Part shown: piece by piece, positions 43,027 to 52,093 of the stretch
Position numbering within the stretch: position 1 is the stretch's first letter
Layout: each line of letters starts with the position of its first letter
Origin: Bradyrhizobium australiense
GTDB lineage: Bacteria; Pseudomonadota; Alphaproteobacteria; Rhizobiales; Xanthobacteraceae
Assembly (NCBI RefSeq): GCF_013114825.1
Contig: NZ_JAAVLX010000002.1
Coordinates: forward strand, 434,001 to 498,000
DNA length: 64,000 bases
Reading direction: 5' to 3'
Translations under genes and position numbers: made by a program
Notes under the pieces: generated by a model
Database searches by the model: none
What the model was told of the DNA's origin: nothing
The model's input: the letters and a program-made list of their open reading frames with translations, nothing else

Positions 43027-43857
43027 CTATTCCAGCTTGGCATGTGTATCGTACCAGCCAACCATTGGCTTCCCGCGCACCCATCCCAGCAACCGAGTGA
43101 TCCCCTTCCCGCCTGGCAAGCGCGACAAAATCGCGTTATCGCGAAATAGTCGGTAGCCTGCAAAAATGCCCCGATATTCTTGCAGGCATTGGTCGTAGCT
43201 CAACCACGCCCCGGGAAGGTCATCCCCAAACGGACCAGACGCACTGTCTCCGAAGACGTAATAGAGAGGATCGCCGCGGAGGGTCGTGGTCGCAATTTGG
43301 GTCCGTTGCATGCGAGCCTGCTGAACCGGCTTAAAGCCGTGGTAACCGAGATCCCGCAGAGCATCCAGTTGAGCGACGATCCGCGAAAAATCGAGCTCTT
43401 CGGCCTCGATCGAGATGTAGCACGGGCGATCCTTAAGTCTGTGCAGCCCGTCCAAAACCAGATGATCGGCGCCCTCGATATCCACCTTCAAGTAGAAAGG
43501 GACTCCGAAGGTCAAAAAGGCTTCCACGACATCGACCCGCACGACTTCGACTTTGACCGATCTGGCTCCACTCTTCTCGTTCCGTTCCGCCCAGCTTGCA
43601 TCGATCGTGCCCCAAACGGATTTCTGCAAATTCTTGTAGAAAGCAACGCGTTCACCTGCCATTGCAGGCGCGATAGCCCCCTCAACTATTTGCAATCGCC
43701 CCTCTGCAATCGCATCTCGGAATCGCGCCTTGCAGTGGGCGACGAGGTCCGGATCCGCTTCGAAGGCGACTACCCGGAAACCTTTCTTGAGATAGAAGTC
43801 GGTGTCTTCGCCTCTATGCAGTCCAATGTCGAAAATCAGATCCGGCTGATAGGCCAT
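43027..43857 (-). CDS. FkbM family methyltransferase
   Basis: A second, distinct FkbM protein of 276 residues. Motif I is LIFDIGLHRGEDTDFYLKKG, next is VVAFEADPDLVAHCKARF, and the hallmark is FYLKVDIEGADHLVLDGL. It is of the shorter-spacing subtype with a C-terminal FAGYRLFRDNAILSRLPGG tail. Downstream of the GT2 gene on the minus strand by 65 bp, so the pair is probably one operon running against the rest of the locus. Target sugar unknown. Confidence 0.88.
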   Translation of the reverse strand: MAYQPDLIFDIGLHRGEDTDFYLKKGFRVVAFEADPDLVAHCKARFRDAIAEGRLQIVEGAIAPAMAGERVAFYKNLQKSVWGTIDASWAERNEKSGARSVKVEVVRVDVVEAFLTFGVPFYLKVDIEGADHLVLDGLHRLKDRPCYISIEAEELDFSRIVAQLDALRDLGYHGFKPVQQARMQRTQIATTTLRGDPLYYVFGDSASGPFGDDLPGAWLSYDQCLQEYRGIFAGYRLFRDNAILSRLPGGKGITRLLGWVRGKPMVGWYDTHAKLE

Positions 43858-43922
43858 GTGCGCAGCCTCTCCAAGCAGTCAACGCATGATCGCGTGTGGT
43901 CCTCCGAGCGGTGCCAATAGTG

Positions 43923-44921
43923 TTAACGGAACTGGCTTCCTGTCCCGCGCCTGGGAATTCCGATCACTCCGCTGGTCCAAAGCACAAACCGCCGAATGAG
44001 CTGCTGTATTGGCACGGGCACGTACGAGAGAGAAAGCAAAATAAAGTAACGGTACGGATCGATCGAAACAAAGAAGCCACGATAAATCTCGGGCGATACG
44101 CGTTCGCGCTGATGAACTGCGCGTGCATATTCTAAGACCTCGTGATTGAAAAGCCGCATGAGCAAACGGCGTCGTTTCCCTGACGACTGAGTTATCAGGT
44201 CCTCGAGAGTCGCGCAGACACAATGGCGCACATGGGTAGTAATTGATTGCTGCATCTGGCCCGGTATTGAGCGATAGTATGAGCTGCAGATTCGCGGCGA
44301 GGCGAGCGCATCAGCGATGTACAATAATCGCAACCACATCTCCTTGTCTTCGCCGCGGCGGCAACGCTCCTGGAAGAGGCCTGCTTCGATCACCATGTCG
44401 CGGCGAAGAACAACACCGGAGCACATCACTGGGCAAGAGCCCAGGCGCAGCCAAGTCGAAACGAAACTATCGAAATTCAGCTGCGTGAAGCCTAGCTGAT
44501 CGCGGGATGCGCTATACGGGTCACGCGTCACACCGCTGGACCAGATGTTCTCCCAGCCCGTGAAGAGCATTCCTGTACGATCGCTTGCTCGGGTAAGAAG
44601 CTTTTCGATTTCCTCGATAAAGTCTTCACGCCAGCTGTCATCCGCATCCAGAAGTGCAATCCAACGCGATCTTGCAGATCGAATTCCGACATTCCGAGTC
44701 GCGGGCAGACCTCTCTGCTGGGGGTCGGTTCGCCGGAGCAGCCGTATTCTCGGGTCTTGAAATCGCGCTACCTTGTCGATACTGCTGTCAGTCGAAGCGT
44801 CGTCAACGATAATGATCTCGTCGACGGGTCTGGTTTGGGCCATGACCGAAGTGATCGCGCGGGCAATATAGTGCTCTTTGTTGTAGAGCGGGATCACGAC
44901 AGCAAATGTGTTCGTGGACAT
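43923..44921 (-). CDS. Glycosyltransferase family 2
   Basis: A 332-residue inverting transferase with GT-A fold. The nucleotide site is VVIPLYNKEHYIARAITSVM and IIIVDDASTDSS; the metal-binding DxD is in ALLDADDSWREDF. The later region GEDKEMWLRLLYIADA holds the usual acidic catalytic motif (ED). The C-terminus has a hydrophobic stretch (YRYFILLSLSYVPVPIQQL), so it may bind the membrane. First gene of the minus-strand pair with the FkbM gene. Confidence 0.9.
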   Translation of the reverse strand: MSTNTFAVVIPLYNKEHYIARAITSVMAQTRPVDEIIIVDDASTDSSIDKVARFQDPRIRLLRRTDPQQRGLPATRNVGIRSARSRWIALLDADDSWREDFIEEIEKLLTRASDRTGMLFTGWENIWSSGVTRDPYSASRDQLGFTQLNFDSFVSTWLRLGSCPVMCSGVVLRRDMVIEAGLFQERCRRGEDKEMWLRLLYIADALASPRICSSYYRSIPGQMQQSITTHVRHCVCATLEDLITQSSGKRRRLLMRLFNHEVLEYARAVHQRERVSPEIYRGFFVSIDPYRYFILLSLSYVPVPIQQLIRRFVLWTSGVIGIPRRGTGSQFR

Positions 44922-45091
44922 GAGCAGCCCGCCTCGTGCACCGCTGCGTTATCTGCGCCACAATTGTATACGACGCACATCGTGGCGTCACGCACTGAAT
45001 GGAGCCAGAGTGAAGCCGGTTCCAGCGTTCGTAGCTCGATGGCCGTTTTTCAAGCTAGGTGGAAAGCCCTGACCAATATGCCGAGGTTCGA

Positions 45092-46579
45092 ATGCATCCC
45101 CTATTTGAAAACTCAAGCCGCGGGCTGAAGCTGGAAGCACAACGGGCAAGCGTTCTGAACCTCAGCGGTCGTGGCATAGATCTCTTTTTCCAGTTTGCTG
45201 TCCTGACCGTTTTGGCGCGGCTGCTCGCCCCTGCTGATTTTGGGGTTTTCGCGATGGCAACCGCCTTCCTCTGGATCATTATGAATTTCAGCGACTTGGG
45301 GCTTGCCATGGCGTTGCTTCAGCAGCCCGATTTGAACGAGCGGCAGGCATCCGCCGTTTTCCGAATCAATTTGTTGGCCGGGCTCGCTTTCGCGGGGCTA
45401 TTCCTAGCGTGCTCGCCCTTGCTTGGCTGGTTCTATCACGATTCTCGGGTGACGCATGTAGCGGCCGTCCTGAGTCTTACGTTTGTTGTTTCTGGGCTCA
45501 CGGGCGTGCAACTGACACTGCTCCGGCGAGCGTTGAGATTCGATGTATTGTTGCGCGCTCAGATTGCCGCGTCCGTCGTTTCGTCGGTAGCGGGAGTTAC
45601 CCTAGCGCTCGAGGGCGCGGGCTATTGGGCCTTAGCAGCCCGTGCGCTCGCCGATCCGCTCACTTACGCCGTGGTGGCCTGGACGTCGTCGGGTTGGCTG
45701 CCTGGCCGGGCCGAATGGGATCAAACTACCAAACTCCTGCTGCGCTACGGTGGCTATTACCTCGGGTTCAATCTTCTCTCTTCGATTGGCCGACAAGCGG
45801 ATAGCATTCTGCTCGGTTGGCGCTTCGGAAGCGTCGAACTAGGGGCCTACACCGTGGCAACCCGGCTCTTTTATTTTCCCGTTGTACAAATTTCTTGGCC
45901 ACTTGGCTACGTTATGATTCCTGCTCTTAGCCGCCTCCGGGATGACCCTGATCGGCTGAAAAGGTGGTATTCGAAGCTCCTCCGGCTGGTGACTTTTGTA
46001 GCCTTCCCGCCTCTTTTCAGTTTGGCGATCTGCGCAGATGACGTTGTATATCTGGTCGCTGGTCCGCAGTGGGCCAAAGCGGCTGATATCCTAAGGGTTC
46101 TCGGTCCAATTGGTGCGCTACAGGTGGGCGCTGCCACCATTGACTGGCTGATGGCCTCGCAGGGACAAGCGCGCCGCTCACTTGTTTTGGAGGCAGCTAG
46201 AACAACTACGTATCTGGTGTGCGTCATTATTGGACTTTACTGGGGAGCAATTGGCGTCGCGACCGGGCTCGCGGCAGCGAATCTGCTGTTGTTCATTCCT
46301 GGATTGGTCTACGCCTTAAAAGGCACGTCAATCCGTCTCGTCGACGTCCTGAAAGCTCTGTTGCCGTGTATCACGTTGATGATTCTGACGGTGACTGCGG
46401 TATTCGCGCTGAGGCTTTTCGCGCAAGATTGGAATCAAATTGTACGCTTGCTGGTTACAGGTGCGGTGATCACCGGCATTATGATCTGCGGGGCGGCCCT
46501 GGTTTACGGTCATTCGTTCTTGAATCCTCGTTTTCTCATATCAAGCCTGACGTCAACGCTGTTCGCCGAGCGTCGCTAA
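45092..46579 (+). CDS. wzx: Oligosaccharide flippase (Wzx-type, MOP superfamily)
   Basis: A 495-residue inner-membrane protein with about 13-14 hydrophobic segments. The N-terminal RGIDLFFQFAVLTVLARLLA and PADFGVFAMATAFLWIIMNF are typical of lipopolysaccharide/exopolysaccharide flippases, as is GIQLTLLRRALRFDVLLRAQ-like sequence near residue 130. It turns lipid-linked repeat units to the periplasmic side. ATG at 45092 is preferred because GAGG precedes it at good spacing; a GTG at 45059 would add 11 residues. Confidence 0.9.
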   Translation: MHPLFENSSRGLKLEAQRASVLNLSGRGIDLFFQFAVLTVLARLLAPADFGVFAMATAFLWIIMNFSDLGLAMALLQQPDLNERQASAVFRINLLAGLAFAGLFLACSPLLGWFYHDSRVTHVAAVLSLTFVVSGLTGVQLTLLRRALRFDVLLRAQIAASVVSSVAGVTLALEGAGYWALAARALADPLTYAVVAWTSSGWLPGRAEWDQTTKLLLRYGGYYLGFNLLSSIGRQADSILLGWRFGSVELGAYTVATRLFYFPVVQISWPLGYVMIPALSRLRDDPDRLKRWYSKLLRLVTFVAFPPLFSLAICADDVVYLVAGPQWAKAADILRVLGPIGALQVGAATIDWLMASQGQARRSLVLEAARTTTYLVCVIIGLYWGAIGVATGLAAANLLLFIPGLVYALKGTSIRLVDVLKALLPCITLMILTVTAVFALRLFAQDWNQIVRLLVTGAVITGIMICGAALVYGHSFLNPRFLISSLTSTLFAERR

Positions 46580-46957
46580 ACTTGTCGGCTTGAGATGTCG
46601 ATTCGAACCGAACGACGACTTCTAAACACGATTGCGCGTTGGGGAACATACGCCCTGGGCACTGAAGAGAGCGCCAGCCGCGTGTCTAACATCGCTCCAA
46701 CCGACCAATTGCCATCCGATAGTGCACCGCCACGGTGACCATAATGGGGCCCTACTAACGCCACGAAGAAGGCGGGGTTCCGCGTCTGCTGGCGCTTGTA
46801 TAAGCAGGCCACCAGGTGCATCATGTTGGCGATCCGTAAATCGCTTGGCGCACCTACAGACACGAGGTTAATCCCGCAACGCTACACGCATCATCGTGGC
46901 GTCGCACCGTAAACGGCACAGCCAAGGTCACGCTCAATCTGTTACGCAGAACGCGAG
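46580..46957. other. Intergenic stretch, nothing recognised
   Basis: 378 bp without coding character on either strand; presumably carries the promoter of the methyltransferase-deacetylase pair. Confidence 0.3.
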
Positions 46958-47728
46958 ATGATGTACTCGGTTCAAAGAACAGTCGCTGCCGTCCTGAAGG
47001 CGGTCCTACCGGACGCGATGGTTCGAAGGCTTCAACTCCGGTGGAAGCAAGCAGCCATACGGAGACTTCTGATTTGGCCGCCAATTGGCACTGTCGCGTC
47101 GCATGATCTCCTGCGCCGCACTACTCCGATCAGTCGGGAGTACGGCGCCGATCGCGGCACCACTATTGATCGATACTACATTGAAAGTTTTCTGAGCCGC
47201 CATTCGGGCGACGTTCGCGGCACCGTACTTGAAGTACACAATGACACCTATACGCAACGGTTTGGCAAAGAGCGAGTAACGCGAAGTGAGGTTCTAAGCA
47301 TCTCACCAGGGAGCAAGGTAACGATCATTGCCGATCTAACTTCGGCTGATCATATCCCGTCAAATACGTTCAACTGCATCATTCTGACTCAAACACTCCA
47401 ATACATTTATGACTTACCTGCTGCGGCGGCTACGATACACCGAATTCTCGCCCACGGGGGCGTGCTCCTCGCGACTGTTCCAGGCATATGCTGCTTAGGG
47501 CCCGAAGTGACGGTTTGGCCGTGTTATTGGGGGTTTAGACCAGCATCGTTGCGCAAGCTCATTACCGACGTTTTCCCTGAACGCAGCGTTTCGGTCGAAT
47601 CGGCTGGAAACGTGCTTGCGGCTGTCGCATTTCTGCACGGGCTCGCCCTTGAAGAGGTGAACCGCGCCGCACTCGATGCGCATGATTCTGCCTATCCAGT
47701 GATCGTAAGCGTTCGGGCCGTCAAATGA
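46958..47728 (+). CDS. Methyltransferase-domain protein
   Basis: A 256-residue class I methyltransferase-like protein. Characteristic: RGTTIDRYYIESFLSRH, then RGTVLEVHNDTYTQRFGK (motif I, with VH-ND in place of the usual glycines), IADLTSADHIPSNTFNCIIL and TQTLQYIYDLPAAAATIHRI, and HGGVLLATVPG. The altered motif I, lacking GxGxG, is common in this polysaccharide-linked subgroup, but whether it binds SAM is unproven. Its stop overlaps the deacetylase start (ATGA), so the two act together. Confidence 0.8.
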   Translation: MMYSVQRTVAAVLKAVLPDAMVRRLQLRWKQAAIRRLLIWPPIGTVASHDLLRRTTPISREYGADRGTTIDRYYIESFLSRHSGDVRGTVLEVHNDTYTQRFGKERVTRSEVLSISPGSKVTIIADLTSADHIPSNTFNCIILTQTLQYIYDLPAAAATIHRILAHGGVLLATVPGICCLGPEVTVWPCYWGFRPASLRKLITDVFPERSVSVESAGNVLAAVAFLHGLALEEVNRAALDAHDSAYPVIVSVRAVK

Positions 47729-48750
47729 TCTCGATCCTGAAGAGCACGGCAAAGAGATCGGTGAGCGGCGTTCGGCGGATGCTTAACTCTGCCCCCTCAT
47801 CCCGACCTATGATTCTGATGTACCATCGAGTTTCTACGACACGTCACGATCCCTGGGGTCTGACTGTCACGCCTGAGAATTTTGTCGAACATATTGAATT
47901 GATTGTGCGCAATCGTCGTGTCATGTCCTTGCGGGATTTTTTCCAGCGATTTCGCTCGAATACACTGCCGCGCGGGGCAGTCGCTATCACTTTTGACGAC
48001 GGCTATGCGGATAATTTCTATCTCGTCGCCCCCTTGCTAAAAAGGTTCGACATACCTGCAACCTTATTCATCACAACCGGCTATCTAGACCGGCCCGAAT
48101 TCTGGTGGGATGAGCTAGACCGATTGCTGTTTTTGTCTTCATCCCTGCCGTCCGAGCTCGATCTCACCATAAACGGGAAACAATGGCTTTTTCGGCGACC
48201 TTGGATCGAGTCGTTGTCAAGCGGCAGATGGCTTGAGAGACAAAATAGACCGAGTTCTCGGCACAAATTGCTGCGTCAAATTTGGCAACAGATGAGAGCG
48301 GTTTCGCCTGAGGCTCGGGAAGATGTACTCCGGCAGCTGCGCCGCCGTCTAAGCCGTTCAGATGACGCAGACGCGCCATTTGAACATCGGCCTATGACGA
48401 AAGAAGAGGTTGCCAGTTTCTCGCAGGACGAATTGATCGACATCGGAGCTCACACCCTATCTCACCCCAAACTTTCTACCCAACCGCCATTGGCTCAGCA
48501 TCTCGAAATTAGCCGGAGCAAAGAGATCTGCGAGGAGCTCATCGGCCGTGAGGTCGTCAGCTTCTCCTACCCATTCGGCGATAAATCGGCCCAGACAATG
48601 TTGCTGGTACGCCGCGCTAATTTACAATTGGCATGCACCACCAGATCCGGTCCAGTGCGACCGACCGACGATTGCTTCGATCTCCCTCGTTTTTGGGTAT
48701 CCAACTGGAATGGCGAGGAGTTGGACGCCAAGTTGAGGGAGTACTCCTAG
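47725..48750 (+). CDS. Polysaccharide deacetylase family protein
   Basis: A 341-residue NodB-homology protein. MILMYHRVSTTRHDPWGL is the family start; the metal/catalytic motif is VAITFDDGYADNFYLVAPLL; DIGAHTLSHPKLSTQPP carries the second metal motif (H-xxx-H); and SFSYPFGDKS the third. All metal ligands are present, so it should remove N- or O-acetyl groups from a sugar. No signal peptide; a short basic N-terminus may associate with the membrane. Translationally coupled to the preceding methyltransferase. Related to the second deacetylase at 59766. Confidence 0.88.
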   Translation: MISILKSTAKRSVSGVRRMLNSAPSSRPMILMYHRVSTTRHDPWGLTVTPENFVEHIELIVRNRRVMSLRDFFQRFRSNTLPRGAVAITFDDGYADNFYLVAPLLKRFDIPATLFITTGYLDRPEFWWDELDRLLFLSSSLPSELDLTINGKQWLFRRPWIESLSSGRWLERQNRPSSRHKLLRQIWQQMRAVSPEAREDVLRQLRRRLSRSDDADAPFEHRPMTKEEVASFSQDELIDIGAHTLSHPKLSTQPPLAQHLEISRSKEICEELIGREVVSFSYPFGDKSAQTMLLVRRANLQLACTTRSGPVRPTDDCFDLPRFWVSNWNGEELDAKLREYS

Positions 48751-48894
48751 CCCAATTTCGGCAACGAGATCTGGTGGTCGAGAACCCGATGGAGAGGCGG
48801 AAGATGGAGCAGTTAGGCGTGGCCGAAACTGCGCGCCTTGAGGTTTAGCGGCTTAATAAGGTGAGAGCGGGAAGTTTTCAGCGGAGTACGGAGG

Positions 48895-50511
48895 ATGCCA
48901 ATCGCCATCAGAGTCCGGCAGCTCCTTTCTCGGAACCGGAAAGACTTGCTGTGGCTGGGGTATGTCTTAGGCATTGCTCCCTGGGCGCACCGCGCGGCCC
49001 GACCGCTGCACCAGTTGCAACGTTGGCTGGTGCGTTACCAGCGGCAGCGGGACGTTGATCACCGGATGGAGTTGCTGCGCGCGCGGATCGCACGCGCATG
49101 TTTGACGCAGGGCGATCATCGTGTTGCTGTGGCGGACTTGTCTCCTGAACTCGACGCTACTTGCCGACCGCTCAGAAGCACCAACGAGGAAATAGCTCTC
49201 GCCGACATCGATCAGGATGGTTTACTCAGCCCTCGCTTCGAACCGTTCTGGGATGCGCCGCGCGTTGATGCCAACGGATTCCTGCCACGAGGCCGCTTCG
49301 AACTTACGGTGGTGGATCGTAACGGATGGGTGGCGGTGCGCAAAAATTTCCGCGGAGACAAGGTCGCCTTCGTTAATGAGCTTGAAGCCACTCTCGATCT
49401 CAAAGCCGCAGGGTGCAATGTCCCGGCAATTTTCGACGTCGACTTCGAACGGCTTGCGATCACCTATGCTTATATCGACGGAGTAGTCGTACGCGAGGCC
49501 CTGGCTCAAGCTGGAGCGCCAATACGGGATCGGGACGTGACGCCCGTGCGCTCCCCCATCGCAAACCGTATCATCAGCAACAGAGTGTACAATAAGCGAA
49601 TTGTAGCCGGACGAGGCCTCATTGAAGACGTTCTGGATGCCAAGACGATCGCGAGCGTCGGCGAGGGTCTGCTCGCGATCCATCGCGCGGGTTACGCGCT
49701 AGAGGACGTGAAGTACGGTAACGTCATCATCGAAGCGGCGACTGGCATTCCCTACTTCGTTGATTGCGAGCGAGCATTGCCATTGCGTCAGTTCTCTCCC
49801 ACGACCGCAACCTTTCTGCGCGATCGTGATGCGGACAAGCTCAACTCGCATTTCGGCACCCATCTACTCACGGCGGCGCAATTACGACGGGTTCGATTGG
49901 GTGCTGACGATATATACTCTCCTTTCTATGCTGGTGCTGGAATCAGGTTGGGAGCAATCTGGAATCCGGAGCTAGGAATACTGCGTTGGCGCCACATGTT
50001 GGCTAATCACGTGCCCGTGCCAGTTGGTGGTCGAGTTCTGGATCTTGGAGCAAATAGTGGCTTTAACGCGCTGCAGATGCTTCGTGCCGGGGCGAAAGAG
50101 GCTATTGGAGTGGAGATCGACCCTGCCGTGATCGAGCAGGGACTGTTCGTAAAGCGCGTTTTTGAGTGGGCGGATAACACCGAATATCGTTTCTCGTACG
50201 TTCACGGCTCGCATGCAGATATCGGATCGATGAACCTTGGTAGGTTCGACCTGATCACGGCATTCTGCACGCTGTATTATCTGAGCCGCGATGCAATGGC
50301 GAACACGGTTTCCGAACTGGCGCGGCTCGCCGATACGCTTGTGTTAGAGTGCAACAATGACCGCGCAATCAAACGCGGCGACCCCGAGACCTTCATCAAG
50401 GCCTCGCTTTCGTTCAATGTTGAACTGGTCCGCAACAACGGCTTCCCGAATGTTACTGTAATCGAACGGCCCGGGTCTGATCGCCCGCTGGTGGTTGCGC
50501 GAACCGCATAA
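48895..50511 (+). CDS. Kinase-like domain fused to SAM methyltransferase
   Basis: A 538-residue two-domain protein. Residues about 135-300 look like a protein/sugar-kinase fold: WVAVRKNFRG (lysine 150), NELEATLDL (glutamate 162), IHRAGYALEDVKYGNVIIE (histidine 263, aspartate 271, asparagine 276), and YFVDCERAL (aspartate 290). Residues about 375-500 are a methyltransferase: GGRVLDLGANSGFNALQML, EAIGVEIDPAVIEQG and RFDLITAFCTLYYLSRD. A Wzd/WbdD-like pairing of kinase and methyltransferase is known for O-antigen chain termination, there with methyltransferase first. By analogy this could cap or phosphorylate-methylate the chain (inference). ATG at 48895 behind GGAG. Confidence 0.75.
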   Translation: MPIAIRVRQLLSRNRKDLLWLGYVLGIAPWAHRAARPLHQLQRWLVRYQRQRDVDHRMELLRARIARACLTQGDHRVAVADLSPELDATCRPLRSTNEEIALADIDQDGLLSPRFEPFWDAPRVDANGFLPRGRFELTVVDRNGWVAVRKNFRGDKVAFVNELEATLDLKAAGCNVPAIFDVDFERLAITYAYIDGVVVREALAQAGAPIRDRDVTPVRSPIANRIISNRVYNKRIVAGRGLIEDVLDAKTIASVGEGLLAIHRAGYALEDVKYGNVIIEAATGIPYFVDCERALPLRQFSPTTATFLRDRDADKLNSHFGTHLLTAAQLRRVRLGADDIYSPFYAGAGIRLGAIWNPELGILRWRHMLANHVPVPVGGRVLDLGANSGFNALQMLRAGAKEAIGVEIDPAVIEQGLFVKRVFEWADNTEYRFSYVHGSHADIGSMNLGRFDLITAFCTLYYLSRDAMANTVSELARLADTLVLECNNDRAIKRGDPETFIKASLSFNVELVRNNGFPNVTVIERPGSDRPLVVARTA

Positions 50512-50689
50512 CACCGACGGCCGCGTTCCGTTAGATAGCGAGAGGATGTGGTAGTAACCTACCCATCAAGCTTTCTCCGATGCGTCGGTTCCCAAAGCAC
50601 TGTTGTTGGCGGACCCTAGTTGCGCGCGCGTTCTGCAAGGCGTACCATGATGCCTCTGGCGCCGGCGGAATTAGGATAGCGGCATTGCC

Positions 50690-51967
50690 ATGAGGTTTTT
50701 GCGTTCGCGTGTTTGCATCCCGTGGCTCCGTAAGAAACGGGGCGCGGTGTTTATTTTTCTCCTTTGTTTTGCCATGCCGGCAAGGGCTGAATATCGCCTC
50801 GACGTTGGTGATGTAATCGAGATATCGGTCTTAGGCGTACCGGAGTTGCGGCAGCGGGTTCCGGTGCAACTCGACGGCAGTATTTCGTACCCCTTGCTCG
50901 GATCCTTTGCAGTTTCCGGGCTATCTCCATCGGAGGTCCGGGCGAAAATTCAAGCCATTCTTCCGACCAAAGTATTTCGACAAAGGGCGCCGGATGGACG
51001 CGAGAGCGTCGTCGTCATAGAGCCTGATCAGGTGACCGTAGGTGTCGTCGAATATAGGCCAATATACGTGAATGGCGATGTGTCCAAGCCAGGTGAGCAG
51101 CCCTATCGCCCTCGTATGACCGTACGCCAGGCCGTCGCTCTTTCAGGCGGCTACGACATTATGAGATTTAGGACGAACAATAACGCGTTCCTCGAGTCGT
51201 CTGACTTTCGGAGCGAATACGAATCGCTATGGACTGAATTCGTGAAAGAGCAGGCACATGTCTGGCGTCTACGAACCGAGCTAGGGGGCACGGATACTTT
51301 GGATCAAACGATCCTGCGCGAAGCGCCGATAGCTCCATCGGTACTTTTGCAAATCGCACATCTGGAGGACGAAAAGTTGAAGAGCCGCCAGACTGAATAT
51401 GATCGAGAGAAGGCGTTTCTTCAAAGTGCCATTAAGCAGACCGACACCCAGATTGCAGTGCTATCGGATCAACTGCAGCAGGAGGAACAAGGGGTGAAGG
51501 AAGATACCCAAGATCTGCAGCGGATCACTGAGCTTCTGGGGAAAGGATCAGTGACCGTCCCCCGACTGACCGATGCTCGTAGAGCCCTTTTGCTGTCCTC
51601 GACGCGCAAGCTGCAGACAACCGCGCAACTGATGTTTCAAAGGCGGCAACGGCAGGATACTGCAAGACAGCTCGAAAGGCTCGATGACCAGCGCAAGGTC
51701 GCCTTACTGAACGAGCTCCAGGACGCTGGCGTGAAGATCAACCAAATAAGAGCGAAGCTCCAAGGGGTCGCTGAGAAGATTCAATTCACGGGCTTGATCA
51801 GATCACAGCTGGTACGCGGGTCTGGAGGAAAGCCGGAAATTGCCGTCGTTAGGAGCGGGCCAACTGGTCGGGAGCGCTTCATCGCGGAGGAAGATACCGA
51901 GCTTCAGCCAGGTGACGTGGTCGAGGTCGCGTTGCGAGCTGGGGACGCTGCAGTACCTGCGCAATGA
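50690..51967 (+). CDS. Polysaccharide export protein (OPX, Wza/ExoF-like)
   Basis: A 425-residue exported protein: signal peptide GAVFIFLLCFAMPARA, then the Poly_export domain YRLDVGDVIEISVLGVPELR with DGSISYPLLGSFAVSGLSPS, and a SLBB-type piece IYVNGDVSKPGEQPYRPRMT. Residues about 175-345 are strongly helical/coiled-coil (rich in Gln, Glu, Arg), as in ExoF-type proteins. No lipobox cysteine at the signal cleavage site, so it is probably not a lipoprotein as Wza is. It forms the periplasmic/outer-membrane export channel and works with the chain-length protein encoded next. Confidence 0.9.
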   Translation: MRFLRSRVCIPWLRKKRGAVFIFLLCFAMPARAEYRLDVGDVIEISVLGVPELRQRVPVQLDGSISYPLLGSFAVSGLSPSEVRAKIQAILPTKVFRQRAPDGRESVVVIEPDQVTVGVVEYRPIYVNGDVSKPGEQPYRPRMTVRQAVALSGGYDIMRFRTNNNAFLESSDFRSEYESLWTEFVKEQAHVWRLRTELGGTDTLDQTILREAPIAPSVLLQIAHLEDEKLKSRQTEYDREKAFLQSAIKQTDTQIAVLSDQLQQEEQGVKEDTQDLQRITELLGKGSVTVPRLTDARRALLLSSTRKLQTTAQLMFQRRQRQDTARQLERLDDQRKVALLNELQDAGVKINQIRAKLQGVAEKIQFTGLIRSQLVRGSGGKPEIAVVRSGPTGRERFIAEEDTELQPGDVVEVALRAGDAAVPAQ

Positions 51968-52093
51968 GTGGGCGCACTGCTGCAGTTGCTTCCAACCAGC
52001 TCCTTAGCTTCTTGCTAGTCTGCTTACCGAGCCGGGGTGAAGCTGGGAGCAGGCATTCGGCAAGGCCACCCACTATCTTTTGGAGGGGCTGAG

